Assembly: GCF_025151535.1 (NCBI RefSeq)
Contig: NZ_CP102288.1
Coordinates: forward strand, 3,190,001-3,254,000
Direction: 5' to 3'
Source of the DNA: Segatella copri DSM 18205
Lineage (GTDB): Bacteria; Bacteroidota; Bacteroidia; Bacteroidales; Bacteroidaceae
Length of the DNA stretch: 64,000 nt
The notes under the pieces were generated by a model. That model was not told the origin of the DNA. It searched no databases and saw only the letters and a program-made list of their open reading frames with translations. Numbering within the stretch: the stretch's first letter is position 1; each line of letters opens with the position of its first letter. The position numbers were made by a program, and so were the translations under genes. Shown one piece after another: positions 48,895-59,000 of the stretch.

Positions 48895-49341
48895 ATGAAA
48901 TTAAATAATTTGAAACCTGCTGCAGGTTCTACCCATTCACGTCGTCGTATTGGTCGTGGTCCAGGTTCTGGTCTCGGTGGTACTTCTACACGTGGTCATA
49001 AGGGTGCCAAGGCTCGTTCTGGTTATAAGAGAAAGATTGGTTTCGAAGGTGGTCAGATGCCATTGCAGCGTCGTGTTCCAAAGGCTGGTTTTAAGAATAT
49101 CAACCATAAGGAGTACTTCGCAGTAAACCTTTCAACTCTTCAGGCTCTTGCTGAAGCAAAGAACCTTACTAAAATCGGTATTGAGGAACTTAAGGCTGCT
49201 GGCCTCACAAACGGCAAGGAGCTTGTAAAGGTTCTCGGTAACGGTGAACTTAAAGCAAAATTGGAAGTTGAAGCTAATGCTTTCTCAAAGACTGCCGAAG
49301 AAGCAATCAAGGCAGTAGGTGGTAACGCAACTATAATCTAA
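48895..49341 (+). CDS. rplO: 50S ribosomal protein L15
   Basis: 148 residues (MKLNNLKPAAGSTHSRRRIG, GGQMPLQRRVPKAGF), with a Gly/Arg-rich N-terminal extension that enters 23S rRNA. It lies 4 bases before secY. Confidence 0.96.
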   Translation: MKLNNLKPAAGSTHSRRRIGRGPGSGLGGTSTRGHKGAKARSGYKRKIGFEGGQMPLQRRVPKAGFKNINHKEYFAVNLSTLQALAEAKNLTKIGIEELKAAGLTNGKELVKVLGNGELKAKLEVEANAFSKTAEEAIKAVGGNATII

Positions 49342-49345
49342 GTAA

Positions 49346-50683
49346 ATGAAAAAGTTTATTGAGACACTAAAGAACTGTTGGAAGATAGAGGATCTCCGTC
49401 AGAGACTCCTCATTACCCTTCTGTTTACGGCTATTTACCGTTTTGGCTCGTTTGTGGTACTTCCAGGTATCAATCCGGGCATGTTGGAAAAACTTCAGTC
49501 GCAGACCTCTGGCGGTCTTATGTCGCTATTGGACATGTTCTCTGGTGGTGCATTTTCCAATGCATCTATCTTTGCACTCGGAATTATGCCTTATATCTCA
49601 GCTTCAATCGTTATGCAGCTTCTTGCTGTTGCTGTACCTTATTTCCAGAAGATGCAGCGCGAGGGCGAGAGCGGCCGCAAAAAAATACAATGGTATACTA
49701 GAGTCCTGACTGTGGCCATTTTGGTCTTTCAGGCTCCTAGTTACCTTTTGAATTTGAAAATGCAGGCTGCCAATGCTCTAGCCACCGGTATTAGTTGGAC
49801 GGTATTCATGATACCGGCAACCATTATCTTGGCTGCAGGAAGTATGTTTATCCTTTGGTTAGGTGAGCGTATCACTGACAAGGGAGTAGGTAATGGTATC
49901 TCTCTTATTATTATGATTGGTATTATCGCCCGTTTGCCACAGGCTTTCGTTCAGGAGGTAACTTCTCGTTTGCAGGCAATTTCTGGTGGTGGTCTTATTA
50001 TGTTCATTGTAGAGATTCTTATCCTTTATGCTGTAGTTTGTGCTTCAATACTTTTGGTACAAGGTACACGTAAGATCCCTGTTCAGTATGCTAAACGCTT
50101 GGTTGGAAATAAGCAATATGGTGGTGCACGTCAGTACATTCCTTTGAAGCTTTTTGCAGCTAACGTAATGCCTATCATCTTTGCACAGGCTTTAATGTTT
50201 ATTCCATTGGCGATAGTTCGCTATCAGTCTGAAAATGCTAGTAGTGTTGTTCAGCAGTTGATGGATAATCGTAGTTTGCTATATAATGTTGTTTATGTAA
50301 TCTTGGTTATTGCATTTACTTATTTCTATACAGCTATTACATTGAATCCTACTCAGATGGCTGAGGATATGAAACGTAACAATGGTTTTATTCCTGGCGT
50401 AAAACCAGGAAAGGATACAGCTGAGTACATTGATACCGTAATGTCTCGTATTACTTTACCAGGTTCGTTATTTATTGCGTTTATTGCAATCATGCCTGCA
50501 TTAGCAGGACTTCTCGATGTACAGCAAGCTTTCTCTCAATTCTTTGGAGGTACATCTCTATTGATTTTGGTTGGTGTTGTCATTGACACATTACAACAAA
50601 TCGAGAGTCATTTGCTTATGCGCCACTATGATGGTCTTTTGAATTCAGGCCATACGCGTCAGGGTGGTGTTGCTGCATATTAA
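49346..50683 (+). CDS. secY: Preprotein translocase subunit SecY
   Basis: The 445-residue protein has about ten membrane helices. It has the SecY signatures RFGSFVVLPGI, FALGIMPYISASIVMQLL (helix 2, plug region nearby) and LITMGI-like LIIMIGIIARLP, and ends with HYDGLLNSGH. It forms the protein-conducting channel with SecE at 24769. It is followed by a 288-base non-coding gap with a terminator rather than by map. Confidence 0.97.
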   Translation: MKKFIETLKNCWKIEDLRQRLLITLLFTAIYRFGSFVVLPGINPGMLEKLQSQTSGGLMSLLDMFSGGAFSNASIFALGIMPYISASIVMQLLAVAVPYFQKMQREGESGRKKIQWYTRVLTVAILVFQAPSYLLNLKMQAANALATGISWTVFMIPATIILAAGSMFILWLGERITDKGVGNGISLIIMIGIIARLPQAFVQEVTSRLQAISGGGLIMFIVEILILYAVVCASILLVQGTRKIPVQYAKRLVGNKQYGGARQYIPLKLFAANVMPIIFAQALMFIPLAIVRYQSENASSVVQQLMDNRSLLYNVVYVILVIAFTYFYTAITLNPTQMAEDMKRNNGFIPGVKPGKDTAEYIDTVMSRITLPGSLFIAFIAIMPALAGLLDVQQAFSQFFGGTSLLILVGVVIDTLQQIESHLLMRHYDGLLNSGHTRQGGVAAY

Positions 50684-50971
50684 TCTTTTTCTTTTGAAAT
50701 GAGAAATTTCTGAAGACAGAAGATGAAATTATTCAGAGTGCGTTTTACTTCATCTTCAAGTAAAGCTGACTTGAATTTACTATATTATGTGAGACGACTC
50801 TCCATTTGGATAGGTAATTCCTCATCCACTTGGAGAGCCTTTTCCCGCTAATATGTCATCTAATTATGATTTTTATCTGATAGTGATGGCACAAAGTTGC
50901 TCGAAAAGATAAAGCACAATTTTATCTTCATTCGTAGAAGTTTAACATTAAGAAGGACAAATATTTATATT
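50684..50971 (+). other. Non-coding secY-infA gap without map
   Basis: The 288-base gap has no credible ORF on either strand and no visible remnant of methionine aminopeptidase, which usually lies here in Bacteroidota. It holds the 50797 terminator and, possibly, a weak infA promoter (TTG at 50897-50899, TATCTTCA at 50923-50930). Confidence 0.7.
50797..50845 (+). terminator. Terminator after secY
   Basis: CTCTCCA (50798-50804) pairs with TGGAGAG (50831-50837), with inner GGAT/ATCC pairs, followed by CCTTTTCCC. The tail is short but the stem is strong. Confidence 0.7.
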
Positions 50972-51190
50972 ATGGCAAAACAAGCCGCTATTGAGCAAGA
51001 TGGAACAATTGTAGAAGCATTGTCAAATGCGATGTTCCGAGTAGAATTAGAGAATGGAGTTGACATCACAGCTCATATCTCTGGTAAGATGAGAATGCAT
51101 TACATCAAGATTTTACCTGGTGATAAGGTAAAGGTGGAGATGAGTCCATATGACCTTACCAAAGGTAGAATTGTTTTTAGATACAAATAA
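50972..51190 (+). CDS. infA: Translation initiation factor IF-1
   Basis: 72 residues from [20 protein letters not shown], an S1-like OB fold with MFRVELENG and [15 protein letters not shown]. An upstream in-frame start at 50897 would add 25 residues unlike IF-1 and was rejected. It binds the 30S A site during initiation. Confidence 0.96.
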   Translation: MAKQAAIEQDGTIVEALSNAMFRVELENGVDITAHISGKMRMHYIKILPGDKVKVEMSPYDLTKGRIVFRYK

Positions 51191-51207
51191 AAATCATATA
51201 TAAGGTT

Positions 51208-51324
51208 ATGAAGACAAGAGCATCATTAAAGAAGCGTTCAGCTGACTGTAAGATCGTTCGTCGTAAAGGTCGTCTGTTCGTTATCAACAAGAAGAACCCT
51301 AAGATGAAATTACGTCAGGGCTAA
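51208..51324 (+). CDS. rpmJ: 50S ribosomal protein L36, zinc-free form
   Basis: 38 residues ([20 protein letters not shown], then [18 protein letters not shown]). In zinc-binding L36 the ligands are three Cys and one His. Here only Cys14 remains, with Ser, Asn and Lys at the other positions, so this is the C-minus form. It is 17 bases after infA. Confidence 0.94.
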   Translation: MKTRASLKKRSADCKIVRRKGRLFVINKKNPKMKLRQG

Positions 51325-51367
51325 TGTTAAAGTATTGTAAAAGTACCGTTATTTAAAAAAATAGTTG

Positions 51368-51375
51368 TACTTTTG
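51368..51375 (+). promoter_or_regulatory. -7 box for the rpsM-rpsK-rpsD-rpoA-rplQ unit
   Basis: TACTTTTG lies 48 bases before rpsM. The preceding AAAAAAATAGTTG matches the sequence before the -7 box of the tRNA-tuf promoter. Confidence 0.68.
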
Positions 51376-51423
51376 CACCGCTTTAAACGAAAGGTATTAA
51401 TTTTTTAATTATTTATTTAAACA

Positions 51424-51804
51424 ATGGCAATAAGAATTGTTGGAGTAGATTTGCCCCAGAATAAGCGTGGCGAAATCGCATTGACCTATATCTACGGTAT
51501 TGGTCGAAGTAGTTCAGCAAAGATATTGGATAAGGCCGGTGTAAACCGTGACCTGAAGGTTAGCGAGTGGTCTGATGACCAGGCAGCTAAGATCCGTGAA
51601 ATTATCGGCGCTGAGTTCAAAGTTGAAGGTGATCTCCGTTCAGAGATCCAGATGAACATTAAGCGACTGATGGATATTGGTTGCTATCGTGGAGTTAGAC
51701 ATCGTAATGGTCTTCCAGTTCGCGGTCAGAGCACAAAGAATAATGCTCGTACACGTAAGGGTAAGAAGAAGACTGTTGCTAATAAGAAGAAGGCTACTAA
51801 GTAA
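51424..51804 (+). CDS. rpsM: 30S ribosomal protein S13
   Basis: 126 residues ([28 protein letters not shown]-type segment [19 protein letters not shown]) and a lysine-rich C-terminal tail that reaches the P site. Confidence 0.97.
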   Translation: MAIRIVGVDLPQNKRGEIALTYIYGIGRSSSAKILDKAGVNRDLKVSEWSDDQAAKIREIIGAEFKVEGDLRSEIQMNIKRLMDIGCYRGVRHRNGLPVRGQSTKNNARTRKGKKKTVANKKKATK

Positions 51805-51825
51805 TTCTGAAGGAGGAAATTAATT

Positions 51826-52215
51826 ATGGCAAAGCAAAAAGCAACATCTAAGAAGAGAAATGTACGCGTTGACGCTATCGGTCAGCTTCACGTTCATAGC
51901 TCATTCAATAACATTATTGTATCTCTTGCTAACAATGAGGGTCAGATCATTTCTTGGTCTTCTGCTGGTAAGATGGGTTTCCGTGGTTCTAAGAAGAACA
52001 CTCCTTATGCTGCTCAAATGGCTGCTGAGGATTGTGCAAAGGTCGCTTTTGATCTTGGTCTTCGTAAGGTTAAGGCTTATGTTAAGGGTCCAGGTAATGG
52101 TCGTGAGTCTGCTATCCGTGCTATTCACGGTGCAGGTATCGAGGTTACTGAAATCATTGACGTAACTCCATTACCACACAATGGTTGCCGTCCTCCAAAG
52201 CGTCGTCGTGTTTAA
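51826..52215 (+). CDS. rpsK: 30S ribosomal protein S11
   Basis: 129 residues ([20 protein letters not shown]-terminal [17 protein letters not shown]). It lies on the 30S platform by S21. A GGAGG (51811-51815) precedes the start by 10 bases. Confidence 0.97.
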   Translation: MAKQKATSKKRNVRVDAIGQLHVHSSFNNIIVSLANNEGQIISWSSAGKMGFRGSKKNTPYAAQMAAEDCAKVAFDLGLRKVKAYVKGPGNGRESAIRAIHGAGIEVTEIIDVTPLPHNGCRPPKRRRV

Positions 52216-52272
52216 CGCTTGAGGTTAGCATTATTAATTAAGATACAAACAATATAGCATTTATATAATATT

Positions 52273-52878
52273 ATGGCTAGATATATAGGTCCGAAATCTA
52301 AAATTGCGCGTCGTTTTGGTGAGCCAATCTTCGGCGCTGACAAAGTTTTGTCCAAGAGAAACTTCCCTCCTGGACAGCATGGCAACAACCGTCGTCGTAA
52401 GATGTCTGAGTACGGTGTCATGTTGGCAGAGAAGCAGAAAGCTAAGTACACTTATGGTGTATTAGAGCGTCAGTTCCGTAATATGTTTGATAAGGCTGCT
52501 AAGGCTGATGGCATTACTGGTGAGGTTCTTCTTCAGAATCTCGAGTGCCGTCTTGATAACGTTGTATTCCGTCTTGGTATCGCTCCAACACGTGCTGCTG
52601 CGCGTCAGTTGGTTGGTCACAAGCACATCGTTGTTGATGGTAAGGTAGTTAATATCCCTTCATTCGCAGTTAAGCCTGGTATGGTTGTTGGTGTTCGTGA
52701 GAAGTCTAAGTCTCTCGAGGTTATCGAAGCAGCTCTTGCAGGTTTCAATCATAGCAAGTACCCATGGATTGAGTGGGACGATAATTCAAAGAGCGGTAAG
52801 TTCTTGCACAAGCCAGAGCGTGCCGACATTCCTGAGAATATTAAGGAGCAGTTAATCGTTGAGTTGTACTCTAAATAA
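52273..52878 (+). CDS. rpsD: 30S ribosomal protein S4
   Basis: 201 residues, with an N-terminal part ([20 protein letters not shown]) lacking zinc cysteines, and an S4 RNA-binding domain ([20 protein letters not shown]). In E. coli S4 represses the alpha operon. Confidence 0.97.
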   Translation: MARYIGPKSKIARRFGEPIFGADKVLSKRNFPPGQHGNNRRRKMSEYGVMLAEKQKAKYTYGVLERQFRNMFDKAAKADGITGEVLLQNLECRLDNVVFRLGIAPTRAAARQLVGHKHIVVDGKVVNIPSFAVKPGMVVGVREKSKSLEVIEAALAGFNHSKYPWIEWDDNSKSGKFLHKPERADIPENIKEQLIVELYSK

Positions 52879-52890
52879 ATCATTACATTA

Positions 52891-53886
52891 ATGGCGATAT
52901 TAGCATTTCAAAAACCTGATAAAGTAGTAATGTTAGAGGCTGATAACAAGTTCGGAAAGTTTGAATTCCGTCCTTTGGAGCCTGGCTTCGGTGTTACCAT
53001 TGGTAACGCCTTGCGCCGCATTCTCCTTTCATCATTGGAGGGTTATGCTGTTAACACGATCCGCATTGCGGGTGTTGAGCATGAGTTCTCTTCAGTTCCT
53101 GGTGTAAAGGAAGATGTTACTAACATTATCTTGAATCTCAAACAAGTTCGATTCAAGCAAGTAGTAGAAGAATTCGAGAATGAGAAAGTTAGTATCACCG
53201 TTGAGAATTCTACAGAATTCAAAGCAGGTGATATCGGTAAGTATCTGACTGGATTTGAAGTGTTAAACCCTGATTTGGTGATTTGTCATTTAGATGCCAA
53301 AGCTTCGATGCAGATCGATTTGACTATTAATAAGGGACGCGGTTATGTTCCTGCTGATGAGAATCGTCAATTCTGCACTGACGTTAACGTTCTCCCAATC
53401 GATTCCATCTACACCCCTATTCGTAATGTAAAGTACGCTGTAGAACCATATCGTGTTGAGCAAAAGACCGACTATGATAAGCTCGTACTTGAAATTACAA
53501 CAGATGGTTCCATTAGTCCAAAGGATGCACTGAAAGAGGCTGCGAAGATCCTTATTTATCACTTCATGCTCTTCTCTGATGAGAAGATTACTCTTGAGAC
53601 TCAGGATCAGGAGAGCAATCAGGAGTTTGATGAAGAGGTTCTTCATATGCGCCAGTTGCTTAAGACTCGTCTCGTAGACATGAATCTTAGTGTTCGTGCC
53701 CTCAACTGCTTGAAGGCAGCTGATGTTGAGACTCTTGGTGATTTGGTTCAGTTTAACAAGACTGACCTCTTGAAGTTCCGCAACTTTGGTAAGAAATCGC
53801 TCTCAGAGCTTGATGATTTGCTCGAGAGTCTGAATCTGTCTTTTGGAACTGATATTTCAAAGTATAAATTAGACAAGGAATCTTAA
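52891..53886 (+). CDS. rpoA: RNA polymerase alpha subunit
   Basis: 331 residues. The N-terminal domain has the dimerisation segment [21 protein letters not shown]. The C-terminal domain (from about residue 245) has [21 protein letters not shown] and the helix-hairpin-helix [14 protein letters not shown]. It nucleates core assembly with RpoB and RpoC. Confidence 0.98.
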   Translation: MAILAFQKPDKVVMLEADNKFGKFEFRPLEPGFGVTIGNALRRILLSSLEGYAVNTIRIAGVEHEFSSVPGVKEDVTNIILNLKQVRFKQVVEEFENEKVSITVENSTEFKAGDIGKYLTGFEVLNPDLVICHLDAKASMQIDLTINKGRGYVPADENRQFCTDVNVLPIDSIYTPIRNVKYAVEPYRVEQKTDYDKLVLEITTDGSISPKDALKEAAKILIYHFMLFSDEKITLETQDQESNQEFDEEVLHMRQLLKTRLVDMNLSVRALNCLKAADVETLGDLVQFNKTDLLKFRNFGKKSLSELDDLLESLNLSFGTDISKYKLDKES

Positions 53887-53917
53887 AGGTTCGTAGTCCA
53901 AAAAGCAAAAACAAAAA

Positions 53918-54409
53918 ATGAGACATAATAAGAAATTCAACCATTTAGGTCGTACTGCTTCTCATCGTAACGCGATGTTGGCTAACATGGCTTCATCACT
54001 TATCTTGAGCGAGCACAAAAGAATCACTACGACCCTCGCAAAGGCAAAGGCTCTTAAGAAGTATGTTGAGCCATTGATTACTCGTTCTAAGAACGATACA
54101 ACAACTTCACGTCGTGTAGTTTTCCGTTATCTTCAGAATAAGTATGCTGTTAAGGCTCTCTTCGGTGAGGTAGCTGAGAAGGTAGCTAACCGTCCAGGTG
54201 GTTACACTCGTGTAATCAAGTTGGGTACCCGTCAGGGTGATGCAGCTGAGATTGCTTTCATCGAGCTCGTTGACTTTGATGAGAATATGGCTAAGACTCA
54301 GAAGGCTGCTAAGAAGACTCGTCGTAGTCGTAAGGCAACAAAGGCTGAAGAGGCTCCTGTAGCTGAGACTGAGGCTCCTGCAACTGAGGAGGCTCCAAAG
54401 GCTGAATAA
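53918..54409 (+). CDS. rplQ: 50S ribosomal protein L17 with acidic C-terminal tail
   Basis: 163 residues. The L17 core ([40 protein letters not shown]) takes the first ~125 residues. A basic stretch ([11 protein letters not shown]) then an Ala/Pro/Glu-rich tail follow, about 35 residues longer than E. coli L17. Last gene of the ribosomal block, closed by a strong terminator. Confidence 0.96.
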   Translation: MRHNKKFNHLGRTASHRNAMLANMASSLILSEHKRITTTLAKAKALKKYVEPLITRSKNDTTTSRRVVFRYLQNKYAVKALFGEVAEKVANRPGGYTRVIKLGTRQGDAAEIAFIELVDFDENMAKTQKAAKKTRRSRKATKAEEAPVAETEAPATEEAPKAE

Positions 54410-54433
54410 TTTTCAATCATCTCAGATAAATTT

Positions 54434-54465
54434 AGCGTCCTTGTCTTGACAAGGACGCTTTTTTT
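54434..54465 (+). terminator. Terminator of the ribosomal-protein block
   Basis: AGCGTCCTTGTC pairs with GACAAGGACGCT and is followed by seven T residues. Confidence 0.93.
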
Positions 54466-54551
54466 GTCCCCTTTTCAAAACTATCTGCTCTTTTAGGGTT
54501 TTTCCTAATCATTATTAGGGATTTTTTTGCTTTTGTTCTTTTAGTTCTTTG

Positions 54552-54559
54552 TATCTTTG
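54552..54559 (+). promoter_or_regulatory. -7 box for the glycine-zipper lipoprotein gene
   Basis: TATCTTTG lies 28 bases before the start codon; a TTTTG run lies 16-22 bases upstream. Confidence 0.65.
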
Positions 54560-54579
54560 CAGCAGAAATTTAAAGCTTA

Positions 54580-55410
54580 ATGAAGATGAAAAAGATTATG
54601 CTTTTTGTAGCTTGCTCTTCTTTGCTGTTGAGTAGCTGCGATACTTATACAGGAAGTGGTGCTTATGCTGGTGCCACATTTGGTTCTATTCTTGGTTCTG
54701 CCATCGGTGGTTTGTCTGGTGGTCCTAGAGGTTCAGATATGGGTACTATTATTGGCATGGCTGGCGGTGCTGCCGTTGGAGCGGCAATTGGTAGTCAGGC
54801 TGACCAGAAATCCCAGCAGCAAAGAGAATCTGTTTATCGGGATAGATCACACCGTGATCATCATTCTCATCAGGATGGAGTTTATCAGCAATCTTCACCT
54901 GTTTATTCCAATGACGAAATCTTTGATTCAACTAATTCGGGGGATGATAGGATTTATGATTTCAATGATAGGGATTATACCGGAAGTTATAGTGCTCAGC
55001 AGCCTGTAGCTACTATTTCTAGTTCTACTCTGGAAGAACTTGGTCAGAATTATGCTTATTCATCCTCTTTGGAAATAATGAATGCTCGTTTTGTCGATTC
55101 AAATGAGGACAATACTTTGAATCGGAATGAAACAGCCAAAGTTATTTTTGAAATCCGAAATAACGGAGCTCACACGTTGTATGATGTAGTTCCAACCGTT
55201 ATTGAGACTACCGGCAATAAGCATATTTTCATATCCCCAAGAGTTCATGTAGAAAGTATTGCTCCTGGCCATGTGATTCGATATACGGCAATGGTCAAGG
55301 CTGATAACCGTTTGAAGAATGGTACTGCTTGTTTCTGTGTCTCAGTGATACAAGGCGGTAAGACGATTTCCAAGGTTAATCAGTTTGATATTCCGACAAA
55401 ATCCAGATAA
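54580..55410 (+). CDS. Glycine-zipper lipoprotein with C-terminal Ig-like domain
   Basis: The 276-residue protein has a lipoprotein signal peptide with lipobox LSSC (Cys20). Residues ~25-75 are a glycine-zipper region (AGATFGSILGSAIGGLSGG, GGAAVGAAIGSQAD) that could insert in a membrane. A hydrophilic His/Ser/Asp-rich linker follows, then a C-terminal beta domain from about residue 155 (LEIMNARFVDSNEDNTLNRN, AKVIFEIRNNGAHTLYDV) resembling CARDB-type adhesion or scaffold domains. The start could be 54580 or 54586. Function is unknown; it is probably in the outer-membrane envelope. Confidence 0.82.
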   Translation: MKMKKIMLFVACSSLLLSSCDTYTGSGAYAGATFGSILGSAIGGLSGGPRGSDMGTIIGMAGGAAVGAAIGSQADQKSQQQRESVYRDRSHRDHHSHQDGVYQQSSPVYSNDEIFDSTNSGDDRIYDFNDRDYTGSYSAQQPVATISSSTLEELGQNYAYSSSLEIMNARFVDSNEDNTLNRNETAKVIFEIRNNGAHTLYDVVPTVIETTGNKHIFISPRVHVESIAPGHVIRYTAMVKADNRLKNGTACFCVSVIQGGKTISKVNQFDIPTKSR

Positions 55411-55471
55411 GATTCCGGTAAGATCATGAATTTGTATGATAGTATCTTATTGTAGGATTCTGTTATATATA

Positions 55472-55517
55472 AAAAGGTAAAGGCGAGAATCAATGATGAT
55501 TCTCGCCTTTACTTTTT
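55472..55517. terminator. Bidirectional terminator after the glycine-zipper gene
   Basis: A perfect 16-bp stem GTAAAGGCGAGAATCA with its complement and a 4-base loop is flanked by A5 on the left and T5 on the right. It can also end the minus-strand rlpA remnant. Confidence 0.92.
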
Positions 55518-55554
55518 GCTATATCTGTATTGTGCTTTTTTAGATCTGCCTTGG

Positions 55555-55947
55555 TTACTCTTTGCTTTTATGGTGCTCTGTTTTATTTATTACCTTTGAA
55601 GTAATTTTATTTGTTTCTTTTTTACTGCTGTGATGTTTTACCTTTTTCCTGTCAGTAGTTCCCCACTTGTTTGGAAATTCATATTCGGTTTCAGCCACTT
55701 CGAAATCAATCTTAGGCCATTTTGTGTCCTCAGGCTTGTAAGGAATCGGGTTTTCCACCATTTCAACTTTTACAGACGCTACGCCTTGTGCAATCCTACC
55801 AATTTCTTTTGCTGCCTTCCATGATAGGTCGATGATTCTACCTCTTCCAAACGGCCCTCTGTCGATGACTTTTACGATAGTACTCTTGTCATTGCTAAGG
55901 TTTGTAACCCTGAGGTGCGTTCCGAAGGTATAAAACCGATCATATCT
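55555..55947 (-). pseudogene. 5'-deleted rlpA-like gene remnant (double-psi beta-barrel)
   Basis: Read on the minus strand, 55947-55555 is open and encodes the C-terminal half of an RlpA-type double-psi beta-barrel: FGTHLRVTNLSNDKS, VIDRGPFGRGRIIDLSW and AAKEIGRIAQGVASVKVEMV, followed by a basic Lys/His/Ser-rich tail. The N-terminal half (signal peptide, the GxASYY part and the AAHRTLPFGT lead-in) is absent: a TGA at 55950-55948 precedes the frame, and only about 90 bases separate it from the next gene. No start codon fits a functional protein. RlpA proteins are murein-binding lytic transglycosylases, so this copy is likely dead. Confidence 0.78.
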
Positions 55948-56011
55948 TCATATTTTATGGCACAAATATAAAAAAAATGTTGAAAGATGCAAGTAAATCT
56001 CAGAAAATCAG

Positions 56012-56019
56012 TATCTTTG
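56012..56019 (+). promoter_or_regulatory. -7 box for the receiver-PEP synthase gene
   Basis: TATCTTTG lies 21 bases upstream of the ATG at 56040. It falls inside the open frame that begins at 55977, so the upstream ATG would not be transcribed. Confidence 0.7.
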
Positions 56020-56039
56020 CACAAACTTTAACTTCATTT

Positions 56040-59000
56040 ATGGAAAATAATATACCTCAGGAGTGGAATAAATTCTACTTGAAAGACGTATCGTTTGTGA
56101 ATCTGATGATGCGCCGTATCTACAATGTACTGATTGTAGCCAATCCTTACGATGCGTTCATGCTTGAAGATGATGGACGTATCGAAGAGAAGATATATAA
56201 TGAATATATGGAGCTGGGTCTCCGCTATCCGCCAACCTTTACTCAAGTTTCTACTACCGAAGAGGCTGCTGCTGTGCTGCGTTCTACCGTCATTGATCTG
56301 GTGATTTGCATGCCTGGCAATGCTGATAATGATGCCTTCGACGTAGCGCGCGACATCAAGGGTAAGTTTCCCAATATCCATTGTGTTGTTCTTACGCCTT
56401 TCTCTCATGGTATTACCAAGCGTATGCAGAATGAAGACTTGAGTATCTTCGATTATGTCTTCTGCTGGCTTGGCAACACCAATCTTATTCTTTCTATCAT
56501 CAAGCTGATAGAGGATAAGATGAATCTTGAACATGACATACAGGAAGCAGGCGTGCAGATGATTCTCCTGGTAGAAGATTCTATCCGTTTCTATAGTTCT
56601 ATATTGCCTAATCTCTATAATTATATATTGGAGCAGAGCAAGAACTTTTCTCAGGAGGCTCTGAACCGGCATGCGGCTACCATGCGTATGCGTGGCCGTC
56701 CTAAGGTGGTCTTGGCTCGTACTTACGAGGAAGCCCAGAAACTATATGATAAGTATTCTGATAACACGTTGGGTGTAATCAGCGATGCACGTTTCCCGTT
56801 AAAGAGTGCTGCCAAAGCTTTTGGTAATGAGGTGATGCCTGAAGTAAAGCCTAAGCATCGTACGGATACTTTCGGTCGCGAGAAATGTCCTGATGCAGGT
56901 TTGCAACTCTTCCGTTATATTAGGAAGAACGATCCTTTCGTTCCGCTTATCATAGAAAGTTCTGAAAGTGAGAACCGTGCGAAGGCAGAGGCAGAAGGTT
57001 TCCGCTTTGTTGACAAGAACTCGAAGAAGATGAGCGTAGATCTTCGCCGTCTGATGGAAGAGCATATGGGCTTTGGCGATTTCATATTCCGTGATCCAGA
57101 GACTCATGAGGAGATTATGCGCATTCATAGTTTGAAGGAATTGCAGGATAACATCTTCAATATTCCTAACGATTCCATGCTCTATCATATCAGCCGCAAC
57201 CATATGAGCCGTTGGCTTTGTGCTCGTGCCATCTTCCCTGTATCAGCTTTCCTGAAGCATGTTACCTGGGAGAAATTACAGGATGTAGATGCTCACCGAC
57301 AGATTATCTTCGATGCCATCGTGCAGTATCGTCACATGAAAAACATCGGTGTAGTGGCTGTTTTCGACCGCATGAAGTTTGATAAGTATGCCCACTTTGC
57401 CCGTATCGGAGAAGGCTCCCTGGGCGGAAAGGGTAGAGGTCTTGCATTCCTGGACAACATCATCAAGCGCCATCCTGAGTTCAACCAGTATGAGAATGCC
57501 ACCGTGCAGATTCCGAAGACCGTGGTGCTCTGTACCGATATCTTCGACGAGTTTATGATGAGCAACAATCTCTATCCGATAGCTTTGAGTGATGCTAGCG
57601 ACGATGAGATTCTGAAGCACTTCCTGCATGCCCAGCTGCCCGATTCGCTGATAGCCGACTTCTTCACCTTCTTTGAGGCAACCAGGAGTCCTATCGCAAT
57701 CCGTTCAAGTTCGCTGCTCGAAGATGCCCACTATCAGCCGTTTGCCGGTATTTATTCTACCTATATGATTCCGTATCTGGAAGATAAGTATCAGATGCTG
57801 CAGATGCTGGCCTGTGCCATCAAGGGTGTCTATGCTTCTGTGTTCTATCGCGACTCGAAGGCTTACATGACCGCAACGAGCAATGTCATCGATCAGGAAA
57901 AGATGGCTGTTATCTTGCAGCAGGTTGTGGGCAAAGACTATGGTACAAGGTTTTATCCTACCATGAGTGGTGTGCTCCGTTCGCTCAATTATTATCCGAT
58001 AGGTGATGAAGAGGCTGAAGAGGGTATAGCCAGTCTTGCCTTGGGCTTGGGTAAATATATCGTAGATGGAGGTCAGACCCTTCGTGTTTGTCCTTACCAT
58101 CCGAATCAGGTGCTCCAGACATCGGAAACCGAACTGGCTCTGCGCGACACCCAGACCCAGTTCTATGCGCTGGATATGAAGCATGTGGGCAATGATTTCA
58201 AGGTAGACGATGGCTTTAATATTCTTAAACTTCGGGTGAAGGATGCCGTAGAAGACCAGAGCCTTACCTATATCGCATCTACTTTCGATCCATACGATCA
58301 GGTCATCAATGATGGAGTCTATGAGAATGGCCGTAAACTGATAACCTTCTCAAGTGTGCTCCAGCATGGAGTGATGCCTTTGCCAGAGATTCTGCAGATG
58401 TCGATGAAGTATGGAGCAGGGGCTATGCGCAGACCAGTGGAGATAGAGTTTGCCTGCAATATCAATAATGACAGGACTTGCGAATTCTATCTTCTTCAGA
58501 TTCGTCCTATCGTTGATGCCAAGGAGATGCTTGATGAAGATGTGAAGGCTATCCCTGATTCCGACTGCCTGTTGCGTTCGCACAATTCGCTGGGTCATGG
58601 CATCAGCGAAGATGTGGTTGATGTGGTTTATGTGAAGTATGATGACCACTTCTCTGCGATGAATAATTTTTATGTAGCCGATGATATAGAACGAATCAAC
58701 CGTAAGTTCCTTGCTGACGGCAAGAACTATGTGCTGATAGGTCCTGGCCGTTGGGGCTCCAGCGACCATTATCTGGGTGTACCTGTAAAGTGGCCGCATA
58801 TCAGCGCTGCCCGGGTTATCGTAGAGGTGGCTCTGAAGAATTACAATATCGATCCTAGTCAGGGTACTCACTTCTTCCAGAACCTCACCTCTTTTGGCGT
58901 GGGATATTTTACAGTAGATACAAATACCGGTGAAGGCGGCTTTGTAAATAAGGAAATCCTGGATGCTATGCCGGCTGTAGAGGAGACGCAATATGTCCGT

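Noticed and set aside
50897..50971. N-terminal extension of IF-1
   Set aside because: IF-1 is 72 residues and starts MAKQ; the extension has no similarity to it.
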